Assembly (NCBI GenBank): GCA_903910585.1
Contig: CAIWAH010000252.1
Location: 1 to 64,000, forward strand
DNA length: 64,000 bases
Reading direction: 5' to 3'
From: an uncultured Verrucomicrobiota bacterium
GTDB taxonomy: Bacteria; Verrucomicrobiota; Verrucomicrobiia; Limisphaerales; UBA9464
The position numbers and the translations under genes were made by a program. Positions 37,566 to 46,900 of this stretch are shown here, one piece after another; the stretch's first letter is position 1; every line of letters starts with the position of its first letter. Below the pieces are notes generated by a model, which searched no databases, was not told the DNA's origin, and saw only the letters and a list, made by a program, of their open reading frames with translations.

Positions 37566-39092
37566 ATGGGCCGTCTCCGCCACCGCGAACTGCTGCTCTC
37601 GCTGAAATACTCGACCATCGAGGCTTGTTTCAGCGTGCCCATGCTCAATCTCACGCTGCCGAGCTTCTCCTTCGTCATCGCCTTTGCGGCGGTGGCCTTG
37701 GGCTGGGGGCCCGCGGGCGTCGGCTTCATGGCCGCGCTGCCGCACCTCTGCAACCTGCTGCAACCGGCCCTGGTGACGTGGCTGCGCGGCCGGCTGCCGC
37801 TTTACCAGATCATCATCCTGACGTTCGTCTTCAACGCGCTGCCCTGGGGCTTCGTTTCGGCGCTGCCATTCCTCTCTCCGGCCGGTCGCGACGCGGTGTT
37901 CATGCTGGTGCTCACGGTGGCCACCCTGGCGAACTGCCTGGGCTCCGTCACGTGGTCGGCCGCCATCGCGGAACTGGTTCCGCCCCGGCTCAGCGCCCGC
38001 TTCTTCGGCCGGCGGAACCTGGTCTTCGGCTTCTGGACGCTGATCGTGGTGATCGTGGTGAGCAAATTGGCCGACCGGGCGAACAACTCGCTCACGGCGT
38101 TCGGCTGGATCTTCGCCATCGCGGGTCTGGCGCGGATGGCGGGACTCCTTTTCTTCACCCGCATGAAATTCCCGGAATCGGTCATGCGCCGCGCCGCAAC
38201 ACCGCCCGACTGGGGGGAAATCCTGCTGCCGTTCCGGAGCCTGAATTACCTGAAGTTGGTCGCATTCATCGGCGTGTGGGGCCTGCTGCTCAATCTCGGA
38301 CAGCCCTTTTACCCGGTGTTCATCGTGCAGGGGCTTCACCGGTCGGTCGGCGACGTCGGCCTGTTGACGGCCCTGAGCGGTGTCGGCGGCCTCCTGACCC
38401 TGAAGGGCTGGGGCTGGCTGTGCGAACGCTTCGGCAGCAAGCCCGTGCTGTATGTGTGTGCGCTCACCTGGGCGATTGCGGGACTCGCCTCGTGGACCTT
38501 CGCCGGCGAACGGTTCTTCTGGCACCTCGCCCTGACCTATCTCGTCGTGGGCGGCACCACGGCCGGATTCCAGCTCTGCCAGTTCAACCTCATGCTCAAG
38601 CTCGCCCCCGCCAACAAGGCGCCCTACGTCGCCGTGTTCCTCGCCCTGAGCAGCGCGCTGACCGCGCTCGGGCCGCTCCTGGGCGGACTGATTCTGCGGT
38701 TGTTGCCGGATGAGCTGGGCACGTTCCTTGGCCAGACCATCCGCGACTACCACGTGCTGATCCTCGGCTCGATGGTGGGCTGCCTGCTGAGCACCCACCT
38801 GCTGGACTTCGTCCGAGAGGAGGAGGCGCATCCGTCCGAGGCGGTGTGGCGCACGATGCGGCGGATGCAGCCGTTCAATCCGATGCTGACGCTCGGCAGC
38901 GCCGCCCAGATGGTGCTGACGCCGGGCGGACTTCTCGGGCTGACCCAGCGATCCCTCCGGCTCATGCGCCAGCAGGTGAAAGCGCTTGGCGAAGTGGGCG
39001 GCGAGTTGGTCGAAGGCACCACCGACGCGATCCGGGCAAAGCTGCCCGGCGACGAGCCAGACGCGGGAACGTCCGAGAAGCGGGAGCGGTAA
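37566..39092 (+). CDS. MFS transporter with an extended C-terminal tail
   Basis: Membrane carrier of 508 residues (526 if ATG 37512 is used). Twelve hydrophobic segments can be picked out, starting at [35 protein letters not shown] and [19 protein letters not shown] are conserved-looking loops shared with MFS proteins from Verrucomicrobia of unknown substrate. Residues after about 415 form an unusual cytoplasmic tail of roughly 90 residues with an amphipathic helix ([20 protein letters not shown]) and a charged end (GTSEKRER). MGRLRHREL at 37566 is preferred because the positive residues fall just before TM1. The gene ends 14 bp from the tRNA-Arg 3' end. Confidence 0.82.
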   Translation: MGRLRHRELLLSLKYSTIEACFSVPMLNLTLPSFSFVIAFAAVALGWGPAGVGFMAALPHLCNLLQPALVTWLRGRLPLYQIIILTFVFNALPWGFVSALPFLSPAGRDAVFMLVLTVATLANCLGSVTWSAAIAELVPPRLSARFFGRRNLVFGFWTLIVVIVVSKLADRANNSLTAFGWIFAIAGLARMAGLLFFTRMKFPESVMRRAATPPDWGEILLPFRSLNYLKLVAFIGVWGLLLNLGQPFYPVFIVQGLHRSVGDVGLLTALSGVGGLLTLKGWGWLCERFGSKPVLYVCALTWAIAGLASWTFAGERFFWHLALTYLVVGGTTAGFQLCQFNLMLKLAPANKAPYVAVFLALSSALTALGPLLGGLILRLLPDELGTFLGQTIRDYHVLILGSMVGCLLSTHLLDFVREEEAHPSEAVWRTMRRMQPFNPMLTLGSAAQMVLTPGGLLGLTQRSLRLMRQQVKALGEVGGELVEGTTDAIRAKLPGDEPDAGTSEKRER

Positions 39093-39106
39093 CTGGGTAG
39101 GCCGGC

Positions 39107-39182
39107 TGGTGCTCCCACCAGGAATTGAACCTGGATCAACGGTTTAGGAAACCGCCGCTCTATCCATTTGAGCTATGGAAGC
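39107..39182 (-). tRNA. tRNA-Arg (anticodon CCT)
   Basis: The minus strand folds into a complete cloverleaf of 76 nt including an encoded 3' CCA. The acceptor stem pairs GCTTCCA with TGGGAGC (one G-U pair). The anticodon loop TTCCTAA is closed by the stem GCGGT/ACCGT and gives anticodon CCT, which reads AGG. The T arm contains GGTTCAATTCC. It stands alone between the MFS carrier and the Hsp70 gene. Confidence 0.96.
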
Positions 39183-39273
39183 GAACCGGACGCGCCCGAA
39201 GTAAGCGGTTCGGCGAACGGCGGGCAAGTTTGGGATTCACCGCGACTGGTGGCGATCGTTGGCGGGATCGCCT

Positions 39274-41220
39274 CTACTCGGCGGGCGGGGCGGGCGGTTC
39301 CGGGGGGAGCATGCCGCGCTTGCGCAGCATGGCCTCCATCACGCGGTCCATGGCGTAGTCCGCGAGGGGCTTGGTGACCTCGTCGAGTTGCGCGGTCGCG
39401 GCCTTCAGCTTCGCCGGGTCGCCGGTCTTGTTCTTGGGGTTTTCGAGCGCGAGCACGGCTTCGACCGCTTCCAGTGCCGCCAGCAGTTGCTGCCGGTATT
39501 CCGGGTCCAGCTCGGCGTCGTATTCCGCCATGGTCTTGCGGGTGGCCGTCAGGGTTTCGCCCGCCCGCAGCTTGGCCTCGATCCACTGCCGGGCCCGGAG
39601 GTCGTCGAAGGCGTTGTCGACGGATTCCTCGATCATGCGGTTCACCTCGGCGTCGCTAACATCGACGGCGGATTTCATCTCCACGACCTTCTGGTGACCG
39701 GTCTTCACGTCGCGCGCGAGGACGTGGAGGATGCCGTTGGCGTCGATCTCGAACTGGACGCCAACCCGCGGAACGCCCTTGGGAGCCGACTCGAACTCGA
39801 TCTCAAAGCGGCCCAGCGACCAGTTGTCCCGGGCGCGTTCGCGCTCGCCCTGGAGCACGTGGATGAGCATCGAGCGCTGGTGGTCCACCGCGGTGGTGAA
39901 CATTTCGCCGGCCTTGATCGGAATCGTGCTGTTGCGGTGGATGATCACGTTCATCAGCCCGCCGAAGGTCTCGATGCCCAACGACAGCGGCGTCACGTCG
40001 AGCAACAGCATGGTCTTGAAGCCGCCGGCCAGAATTTCCGCCTGGATCGCGGCGCCCAACGCCACCGCCTCGTCCGGATTCTGGCCGGTGTTCAGTTGCG
40101 GGCCCTTGGCCGTGTGAAAGTCATCGCCGAGGCGGACATCGCCGCGGGTTTCGGCGAAATCCGTGCAGCCAAACCATCCGGAGACGAGGCGGCGCACCAG
40201 CGGCATGCGCGTCTGGCCGCCGACAAGGATGACCTGATCGAGATCCTTGGCCTCCAGCTTGGCATCGGCCAACGAGCGCAGGCAGTGGGCCTTGGTGCGC
40301 TCGACCAGATCGCGGGTCAGCCGTTCCAGCTCGGTGCGGGTGAGGCGCAGGCTGAAGCTGAATTCCGCCGTAAGGAACGGCAGGGAAATCTCGACCTCCT
40401 CCTCCGAACTGAGCCGGATCTTGGCCTGTTCGGCCGCTTCGCGAAGGCGGCTCAGGAGCCCATGCGTCTCCGGTCCGGCCAGCTTCGGCCCGCCGGCCTC
40501 GGCGATCTTCTGCACGAGGAAATCGGTCAGCCGCTTGTCGAGGTCGTCGCCCCCGAGCCGGGTGTTGCCGTTGGTGCTCAGCACCTGGAAAACGCCCTGG
40601 TTCAGCTCGAGGATGGACAGGTCGAACGTGCCGCCGCCGAGATCGTAAACCGCGATCTTCGCGCGGTCCTTCAGCTTATCGAGCCCGTAGGCGAGCGCCG
40701 CCGCGGTCGGCTCGTTGACGATGCGTTCCACCTTGAAACCGGCCAGTTCACCGGCGCGGATGGTGGCGTTGCGCTGGGCGTCGTTGAAGTAGGCCGGCAC
40801 GGTGATGACCGCCCGCGTGACCGGCTCGCCGAGGGACGCCTCGGCATCGCGCTTCAGCTTCTTCAGCACCTCCGCGGAAATCTCCTCCGGCGTCCACGCC
40901 CAGCCAGGAAGCGGAATGGTGACCGGACCGGAGCCTTCACCCTGGACGGGATAGGTGACGAGCATGTCCTCGCGCGGGATGTCGCTGCCGCGGCGGCCGA
41001 TGAAGCGCTTCACCGAATAGACCGTCTCGGCTGGCCTGAGCACGCGGACACGGTTGGCTCGATGACCGACCACGGGTTCGGCGCCGGCGCCGGGCACATG
41101 CACGACCGAAGGGGTCAGGCGCTGGCCTTCGGCGTCCGCGATGACATACGGAATCCCGCTGTCCACGACCGCGACGAGCGAATTGGTGGTGCCGAGGTCT
41201 ATGCCGACAATCTTGCTCAT
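39274..41220 (-). CDS. Hsp70 family molecular chaperone (DnaK/HscA-like paralogue)
   Basis: ATP-dependent chaperone of 648 residues. The ATPase domain has [46 protein letters not shown] and [28 protein letters not shown] is the second phosphate loop. The interdomain linker [14 protein letters not shown] and the substrate-binding beta-domain ([15 protein letters not shown]) follow, then a helical lid. The C-terminus ends in [10 protein letters not shown] rather than an EEVD-like tail. No grpE or dnaJ lies nearby, so this is probably a second Hsp70 beside a canonical DnaK elsewhere. The Met at 41220 ([10 protein letters not shown]) is the obvious start. Confidence 0.93.
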   Translation of the reverse strand: MSKIVGIDLGTTNSLVAVVDSGIPYVIADAEGQRLTPSVVHVPGAGAEPVVGHRANRVRVLRPAETVYSVKRFIGRRGSDIPREDMLVTYPVQGEGSGPVTIPLPGWAWTPEEISAEVLKKLKRDAEASLGEPVTRAVITVPAYFNDAQRNATIRAGELAGFKVERIVNEPTAAALAYGLDKLKDRAKIAVYDLGGGTFDLSILELNQGVFQVLSTNGNTRLGGDDLDKRLTDFLVQKIAEAGGPKLAGPETHGLLSRLREAAEQAKIRLSSEEEVEISLPFLTAEFSFSLRLTRTELERLTRDLVERTKAHCLRSLADAKLEAKDLDQVILVGGQTRMPLVRRLVSGWFGCTDFAETRGDVRLGDDFHTAKGPQLNTGQNPDEAVALGAAIQAEILAGGFKTMLLLDVTPLSLGIETFGGLMNVIIHRNSTIPIKAGEMFTTAVDHQRSMLIHVLQGERERARDNWSLGRFEIEFESAPKGVPRVGVQFEIDANGILHVLARDVKTGHQKVVEMKSAVDVSDAEVNRMIEESVDNAFDDLRARQWIEAKLRAGETLTATRKTMAEYDAELDPEYRQQLLAALEAVEAVLALENPKNKTGDPAKLKAATAQLDEVTKPLADYAMDRVMEAMLRKRGMLPPEPPAPPAE

Positions 41221-41292
41221 GAGCGGGCGGAAGGTGGGAGAGGAACGCCCGGCGGGCAAGCGGACCCCGGGAGGGAATCCCTCAGCGGCGGT

Positions 41293-41649
41293 TCACCCGG
41301 CGGCGAGCTGCTCCCAATCCGCCGGCCGGAAGCCGACGGTGCCGCCATTCGGGGTGAGGACGAACGGCCGTTTCACGAGATTGCCGTTGCCAGCGAGCAG
41401 TTCGAGGGCTTCGGCTTCGGGCAGGTCTGGCAGCTTCTGGCCGAGCCCCATCGCCCGATAGTCCTGTCCGGAGGTGTTGAAAAGCCGCCGGATCTCGCCG
41501 CCGCAGTGCTTCAGCATGCGCCGCAGTTCGGGCCGGGTGGGAGGCTGTTCCCGAATGGGCACCACGGTGTGGCGAATTCCCCGCTCCGTGAAGAAGCGCA
41601 GGGCTTTCCGGCACGTGTCACAGCCGGCGTAGGCGTAAACCTTCCACAT
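41293..41649 (-). CDS. ArsC/Spx/YffB-family thioredoxin-fold protein
   Basis: Small protein of 118 residues. The N-terminus MWKVYAYAGCDTCRKALRFF holds the CxxC motif Cys10/Cys13 at the start of helix 1. The middle IREQPPTRPELRRMLKHCGG, LFNTSG, LPEAEALELLAGNGNLVKRPFVL and the closing VGFRPADW are the standard ArsC-like pattern, in which the NLVKRPF segment helps form the active site. Family members are arsenate reductases, transcription factors (Spx) or uncharacterised redox proteins. No arsenic genes flank it. Its ATG lies two bases after the stop of the upstream FG-GAP gene, so the two are probably translationally coupled. Confidence 0.88.
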   Translation of the reverse strand: MWKVYAYAGCDTCRKALRFFTERGIRHTVVPIREQPPTRPELRRMLKHCGGEIRRLFNTSGQDYRAMGLGQKLPDLPEAEALELLAGNGNLVKRPFVLTPNGGTVGFRPADWEQLAAG

Positions 41650-41651
41650 GG

Positions 41652-42833
41652 TCACCGCTCGTTGAGCCACACCTTCACATTCTTGGTCGCGCGGCCGGCG
41701 GCGACGATGTCGAGCTTGCCGTCGCCGTTGAGGTCGGCGAGCTGGACGTCCTCGCAGGCCATGGTGTCGTCATCGATCAGCGTGGTGCGCCATTCGGTGC
41801 CCTCGGCGTCCAACGGGGTGAGGAGCTTGAGGCCGACCTTCACCGAACGCGGCCGGCCCATGGCGCGCCAGCCCACCACGATCTGATCCCGCCCGAGGCC
41901 CAGGAGGTCGCCGCAGGCCAGGCCGTGGCCGTCGATCAGTGTGTCGTCGAGCACGCGGCGGTTCCACGGCTTTCCCGCGCCGGGTTTGCCCGAGAACAGT
42001 GCGAGCTGGTTCCCGTGCATCGGCGACACGGCGCACAGAAAGGTGCCGCCGTTGCCGAGGCGGCCGGCGCGGACCTCGCCGCAGCCGCCGTTCTCGTCGG
42101 AACCGACCTGTTCGGAGACGTAGCCGTTCTGTTCCCGCGACCAGTTGAGCACGAAGACGCCTTCCTTGGCCGCGACGGCGATTTCCTTCGTCTCGTCGTC
42201 GTCCCACTGCACGAAGTCGAAATTGTGCGTCTTGTGGAGCTGATCGTTCAGCGTGTCCACCTGCCATTCACCGTCGGGCGTTTCCGGTGGACGATACCGC
42301 TGGATCTTCACGCCGGCGCCGGTGCCCTTGCCGGAATCATTGCCCCGACCGTGGAGCGGCGCGCTGATGAGCGACATCCGGCCCTGCCAATCCTTCACCC
42401 AGCGGATGCGGTGCATGGTGGGTTCGTGGGGGAGTTTCACGGGCGTCCAGCGCTGCGTCCGGTCGGCGGGCGGACGCAGGAAGAAGAGGGCGCCGGAGTT
42501 CTGGGTGTCGCCGGGATTCCAGCCGGCTCCCACCGCAATCTCCGCCTTGCCGTCGCCGTCGATGTCCGCGGCGGCCACGCAGACGTGGTCGAGTTCGGTG
42601 AGCTTCTCGGCAATCACGAACTTCTCCCACGACGGATTGCGATACCAGACGACGTGGTTCTTGTCGCAGAGGACGATGTCGGGCCGGCGGTCTCCATCCA
42701 CGTCGGCCAGCGCGAGCCCGTAGCCGATGGCAATGTTGGTGTCCACGTTGACGGCGCGGAACTTCGGCAGGGGCACATCGGCGGCGACGGCCGGGGTCGC
42801 AGCCAGCAGGAAGGTGGCGAGGAAAGCTCTCAT
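41652..42833 (-). CDS. Secreted FG-GAP/VCBS repeat protein
   Basis: Exported protein of 393 residues with a signal peptide (MRAFLATFLLAATPAVAA). It carries several DxDxDG-type calcium-binding loops of FG-GAP repeats: LADVDGDRRPDIVLCD, AADIDGDGKAEIAVG, and LADLNGDGKLDIVAAG at the C-terminus. The rest gives the beta-propeller strands (VFVLNWSREQNGYV, LACGDLLGLGRDQIVVG). Such proteins are numerous in Verrucomicrobia and Planctomycetes and their ligands are not known. The gene stops two bases before the arsC-like ATG. An in-frame start upstream at 43067 would add a Pro/Arg-rich tail and lose the signal peptide. Confidence 0.88.
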   Translation of the reverse strand: MRAFLATFLLAATPAVAADVPLPKFRAVNVDTNIAIGYGLALADVDGDRRPDIVLCDKNHVVWYRNPSWEKFVIAEKLTELDHVCVAAADIDGDGKAEIAVGAGWNPGDTQNSGALFFLRPPADRTQRWTPVKLPHEPTMHRIRWVKDWQGRMSLISAPLHGRGNDSGKGTGAGVKIQRYRPPETPDGEWQVDTLNDQLHKTHNFDFVQWDDDETKEIAVAAKEGVFVLNWSREQNGYVSEQVGSDENGGCGEVRAGRLGNGGTFLCAVSPMHGNQLALFSGKPGAGKPWNRRVLDDTLIDGHGLACGDLLGLGRDQIVVGWRAMGRPRSVKVGLKLLTPLDAEGTEWRTTLIDDDTMACEDVQLADLNGDGKLDIVAAGRATKNVKVWLNER

Positions 42834-42897
42834 GGGACCGCGGAACGATGGGCTGCCGGGGCGGGCCGGACAACCGCGAATCCATGCACCGCCCGGG

Positions 42898-43818
42898 TCA
42901 GCGCACGAATCGGTGAAACTCGGTCCGGGCAAACCCGGCTTGGAGCAGGGCCTCCGCCGCGTTCGCGGGCCAGTGTCCCTTCCATCCGAAAAATAGGCGA
43001 TCCCGGGCGCGTTCGAGCATCCGGGTGTTCGCGGTCCGGCCGGCGAGGGCGTCACCGGCGGCGGCAAGGAACATCTCCCAAGCTTCGTCCTCGCCCGGGT
43101 CCAGCCGGTGTGCGGCGGTCGGTCGCCACGGATCCATCAGCCAACCGGGATCTACCCGGACCGCCCGGGTGCGGAGTTCTCCGAGAAAGTTGACCCAGCC
43201 GGTCACGTTGCGGTCGCGGACGCACGCAATCGCGTGCTCGACCGGATCGCCGGCGAGGAAAAGGCCGGGGCCGCCCTCCGATTCCTGATGCCACGCGGCG
43301 ACCCAGCCGGGCAATCCCTCGAAGGCATCCAACAATTGGCAGGGCAGTTCCGGCACCCACCCGGGCTGTGCGGCGAGGTCGAATTCCACCGACTCCCGCC
43401 AGCGACGGGTGGCCCGCAGCCGCCTCAACGCCTGCCCGGCCAGAACCTCGTCCCGAAAGCAGCCGATGACCCGTCCGGTGGGCGGCGGTTCAATGGCGGA
43501 GTCGTCCTGCCAGGCGGGCGGTTCCAGCGCATCCTCGATCTCAAATCCCGGTCCCAGCTCGGCGCGCAGGGAATCGAGCCAATCACGGGCGCGCTGTCGC
43601 CACTGCGCAACGGCCGCCTCGTCGGGCGGGGAACCGGCGAGGGCCGACTCGACGAACGCGGTGTGTGCCGCCATGAGCGCCTCGCCGGCGGCCACTGTCC
43701 CGGGGCTCAGCGGCAAGGCGGCCAGCTCGACGGCGTAATCGAAACTGGCGCGCGCCCCGGCGTCCGCCGCCCACAGGCAGACGCCGGCCCCGCAATCGAA
43801 GAAGCAACGCAGGCGCAT
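42898..43818 (-). CDS. Hypothetical protein
   Basis: I cannot assign a function to this 306-residue soluble protein. The start at 43818 (MRLRCFFDCGAGVCLWAAD) is chosen because the first 12 residues of the longer form are Pro/Arg-rich. The N-terminal quarter has Cys5, Cys9 and Cys14 close together, with a Phe-Asp-Tyr segment. The remainder is mostly helical, rich in Trp, Glu and Arg, with no signal peptide, membrane segment or catalytic motif that I can name. It is upstream of the FG-GAP/arsC pair on the same strand with a 64-bp gap and may be in the same transcription unit. Codon use looks like that of its neighbours. Confidence 0.65.
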   Translation of the reverse strand: MRLRCFFDCGAGVCLWAADAGARASFDYAVELAALPLSPGTVAAGEALMAAHTAFVESALAGSPPDEAAVAQWRQRARDWLDSLRAELGPGFEIEDALEPPAWQDDSAIEPPPTGRVIGCFRDEVLAGQALRRLRATRRWRESVEFDLAAQPGWVPELPCQLLDAFEGLPGWVAAWHQESEGGPGLFLAGDPVEHAIACVRDRNVTGWVNFLGELRTRAVRVDPGWLMDPWRPTAAHRLDPGEDEAWEMFLAAAGDALAGRTANTRMLERARDRLFFGWKGHWPANAAEALLQAGFARTEFHRFVR

Positions 43819-43851
43819 CGGGCTACGATTCACGCGGCCGGGAACCGGCAC

Positions 43852-43883
43852 AACGAAAACGCCGGGCGGAGGTCCGCCCGGCG
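43852..43883 (-). terminator. Rho-independent terminator of the ThuA/PVC dehydrogenase gene
   Basis: A perfect 11-bp stem pairs CGCCGGGCGGA (43860-43870) with TCCGCCCGGCG (43873-43883). On the minus strand it is followed by TTTTCGTTG. It is placed 25 bases after the stop codon of the 1697-residue gene and ends that transcript before the hypothetical gene. Confidence 0.88.
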
Positions 43884-43907
43884 CCGTTCAAAAGCCTGTC
43901 CGCTGGA

Positions 43908-46900
43908 CTACTGCGGACCGGCGGTGATCAGGTCGTCCTTCTTGGCCACCCAGAGCACGGAATTCTTCAGCAGCTGCTGGTAGGCCGGATGGCTGTGGGC
44001 GACACCGTCGTGCCCCAGCGTGATGCCGGCGATGCGGGTCTGCGGATGCTTGATGACGAAGACCTGCGGGAACGCCTTGCCCTTCGCGGACGAGTGGGCG
44101 GTCGCGAGCACCTCGATCGGGGTGCCGGTGCTGTCGGGTTCGAAGTAGTAGAGTTCGTCGCTCAGCTTGAAGCTGGCCGGGACGCCCTTGAGCAGCGGAT
44201 GGGAACCGCCGCTGACCGCCACCTCGAATTCGCCGTAGCGGTCGTGTCCCCGGGAACCGCCGCCGGCCAGCTCCTTGTTGAAGACAGCCCAGTTCGGCCA
44301 GTTATACCAGAGCCCCGGATGCAGGAGCACGATGCCCTTGCCGGCCTTGGCGTGGGCGAAGATCGCCTCGCGCACGGCGGCGTCGGGAAACGCCTTGTTG
44401 GCGCTGATCAGCAGCACGTCGGCGGTCTGGACGTCGTCCACCGTGACGTCCTGGGGCTCGAGGTAGTTCGCGCTTATCTTGGCGGTGGCGTTCAGCATCT
44501 GCACATCCGCGAGGTTGAACCAGCGGTTGTAGTCGTGCGACGCGCCGCCGCCGATGAGGAGCGTCTTCAGGCCGTTGCCCCACTTCAGGGCGGCACGTTT
44601 CGGCTTCGCGGGCGCCGCCGCCGCGGGTTTGCCCGGCTCGGCGTCGGCCGTGATGGCGAAGAAGGTCGGCGTGACGGCGTTGTCGTAGCTCTCCAGCGTC
44701 ACCTTCTCGATGACCGCCTTGGAGTTCTTCACGTCCTTGCTGAACCAGCGGATCTGGCCGCGGCCCCGGACGAACTGGGGCAGGCTCTTTGAGCCCGGCA
44801 CGTCGTGCGCCCCGTTGTAGTCGGCGATCTCGACGCCGTTGCGGAAGACCATTTCCTGGGTCTCGCCGCCGGCATGGTGGAGGGTCACCTTCATCACCGG
44901 CACTTCGTCCCCGACGGCCGGATAGCCCCAGCCGGCCACTCCGCCGAGGAAGTGCAGTTGGGCGGCCGCGACGCCGACCTTGACCTCGACCTGCTTGGGC
45001 AGGGTCTTTTTCGCCCAAGAATCGCGGGCGCCGCCCTTGAGCAGGACGACGTTGGCCACGGCTTTCTGCGGACTGATGACGTCGAACGGAATGTCGCCCA
45101 CCTTCTTCAGGCCGTAGCTGCGGAAGGTCACGGTTTCGTCCACATTGTCGGGGCTGATGTAGAGGCCGCGGCTGCTGTTGGCCGTGAACGCACTCGTCAG
45201 GTCAATCATCCGGAACCGGCTCTCGTCGGCGCAAAGGTAGGCCAGCAGGTCGCGGAGACCCTCGGCGCCGAGCTGGTCAAAGCCTTCCGGCATCAGCGAG
45301 CGGCCGGTCGAGCTGCGGGACTTGATGTCGGCCGTCCGGAGGGTGAAGTCCGCCGTGGCGTTGCGCAGGACGACTTCGCTGGCGTTTTCGCGGTCAATGA
45401 TGCCGTCGTAGGTCTGCTCGTCCTTGGTCTCGATCAGCGTCGAGACGAAGTTGGGCTCCACGAGCCGGTTCGGGTCCACGATGTGGATGAGCAGGTCCAC
45501 GGGGCCGTGTGCGCCCATGCCGGTGAGGTTCGGCGCCAGGTTGCGGCCCTCGGTCTTGTAAATGTGGCAGCCGGCGCAGTTGGCGGTGTAGAGCTTCTTG
45601 CCGTTCTCAAGGTTGCCCGGCTTCACGACTTCCGGGGTGAACTTCGCGATCAGCGCGTCCTTCTCCTTCGCCTCGGGCCCCTTAAGGTCGTCGATGACCT
45701 GGTTGGCGCGCTTGGCGACCGCCTGGTCGGGATGGGTGCGCAGGCGGTGCTGGCGGGCGGGCCCGAGCTTGAGCAGGTCCACCTGTTTGGCCGCGACCGC
45801 GTCGAGGAAGGCATTGGCCGTGTCGGCGCGCTTCACAATCTGGCCGAAGGCGGGTTCCACCAGGTCCGGCGGCAGATTGGCGAACGCGGGCACCAGGGCG
45901 CCGGCGGCGTCGGCCGCATTGCCGAGGGCGTCCACCACGCGCTTCTGGAGGGCGACGCTCGCATCGCTGCCGAGCAGCTTGGCCACGGCGGGGACGATGC
46001 CGGCGTCGAGCGAACGCACGCCGATGAGGTTGGCCGCCACCTGGCCGCGGGCGTCATCATTGATGGCCTTGTCGGCGAGGGCGGCCGTGGCCTTGGCGAC
46101 GGCGGGCTTCACGTCGTTGGCCAGCTTGCCGTCACGATCCCAACGGGCGACGAGCGGCAGCACCGAGCCGGCGGTGCGTTCCGCGCCGAGAAGCTTCTTC
46201 AGCGACGCGGACAGCCCGTCGTTCCAGGCCGGTGCGGCATTGCCCCGCAGGTTGGCCGTGAAGGCGTCGAGCGTGGCCTGCTTCAGTCCGTCGGCCGTGG
46301 CGGGGGCGCCGGCGAGCAGGGCCACCAGTTTCGCGCCGGTCGCGGCGTCGCTGCTGTTCGCGGCGAGGCGGGCGAGGTGCGGGACGAAGCCGGCGAGGAA
46401 GGCGGGATCCTTCGCGCCGAACGCGGCTTCCAGATACAGCACCGGATCCTTGGCGGCGGCGCCGACGGCGGCGGACTCCAGCCAGCGGTCCTTCAGGCTC
46501 GGCCAGGCGGCTACCACGGCATAGGCCGTTTCGCGGGTGGCGGGCAAGGAGCCAAGCGCCATGAGGGCATTGATCTTCGCGCGGCCATCCGCGTCGTTGA
46601 GCAGCGCCTGGATGGCGGCGCGGCCGGGGTTGCTGACCTCGGCGCGTTCGCCGGCGATCTTGGCGGCCGTCTTGCGCACGGCCCCTTCCTTGTCCTGGAG
46701 CGCGGCGAGCAACACGCCGTCATCGAGTTTGCCGAGGTTGTTCAGCGCATACACGGCCTGGAGTCGGCCATACTTGCTGGCGCTGCCCTTCGCGGTCTGC
46801 ACCAGCGGGGCAATGGCCTGCGGGGCCTGGGTCTCGTTGAGCAGGCGGTTCGCCGTGCCGCGGACCCAGCCGTTGGGATGCTCCAGTTGTTTCACGAGGC

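Noticed and set aside
39125-39358. Open frame overlapping the tRNA-Arg gene
   Set aside because: It runs across the tRNA and the end of the Hsp70 gene with no ribosome-binding site or conserved features.
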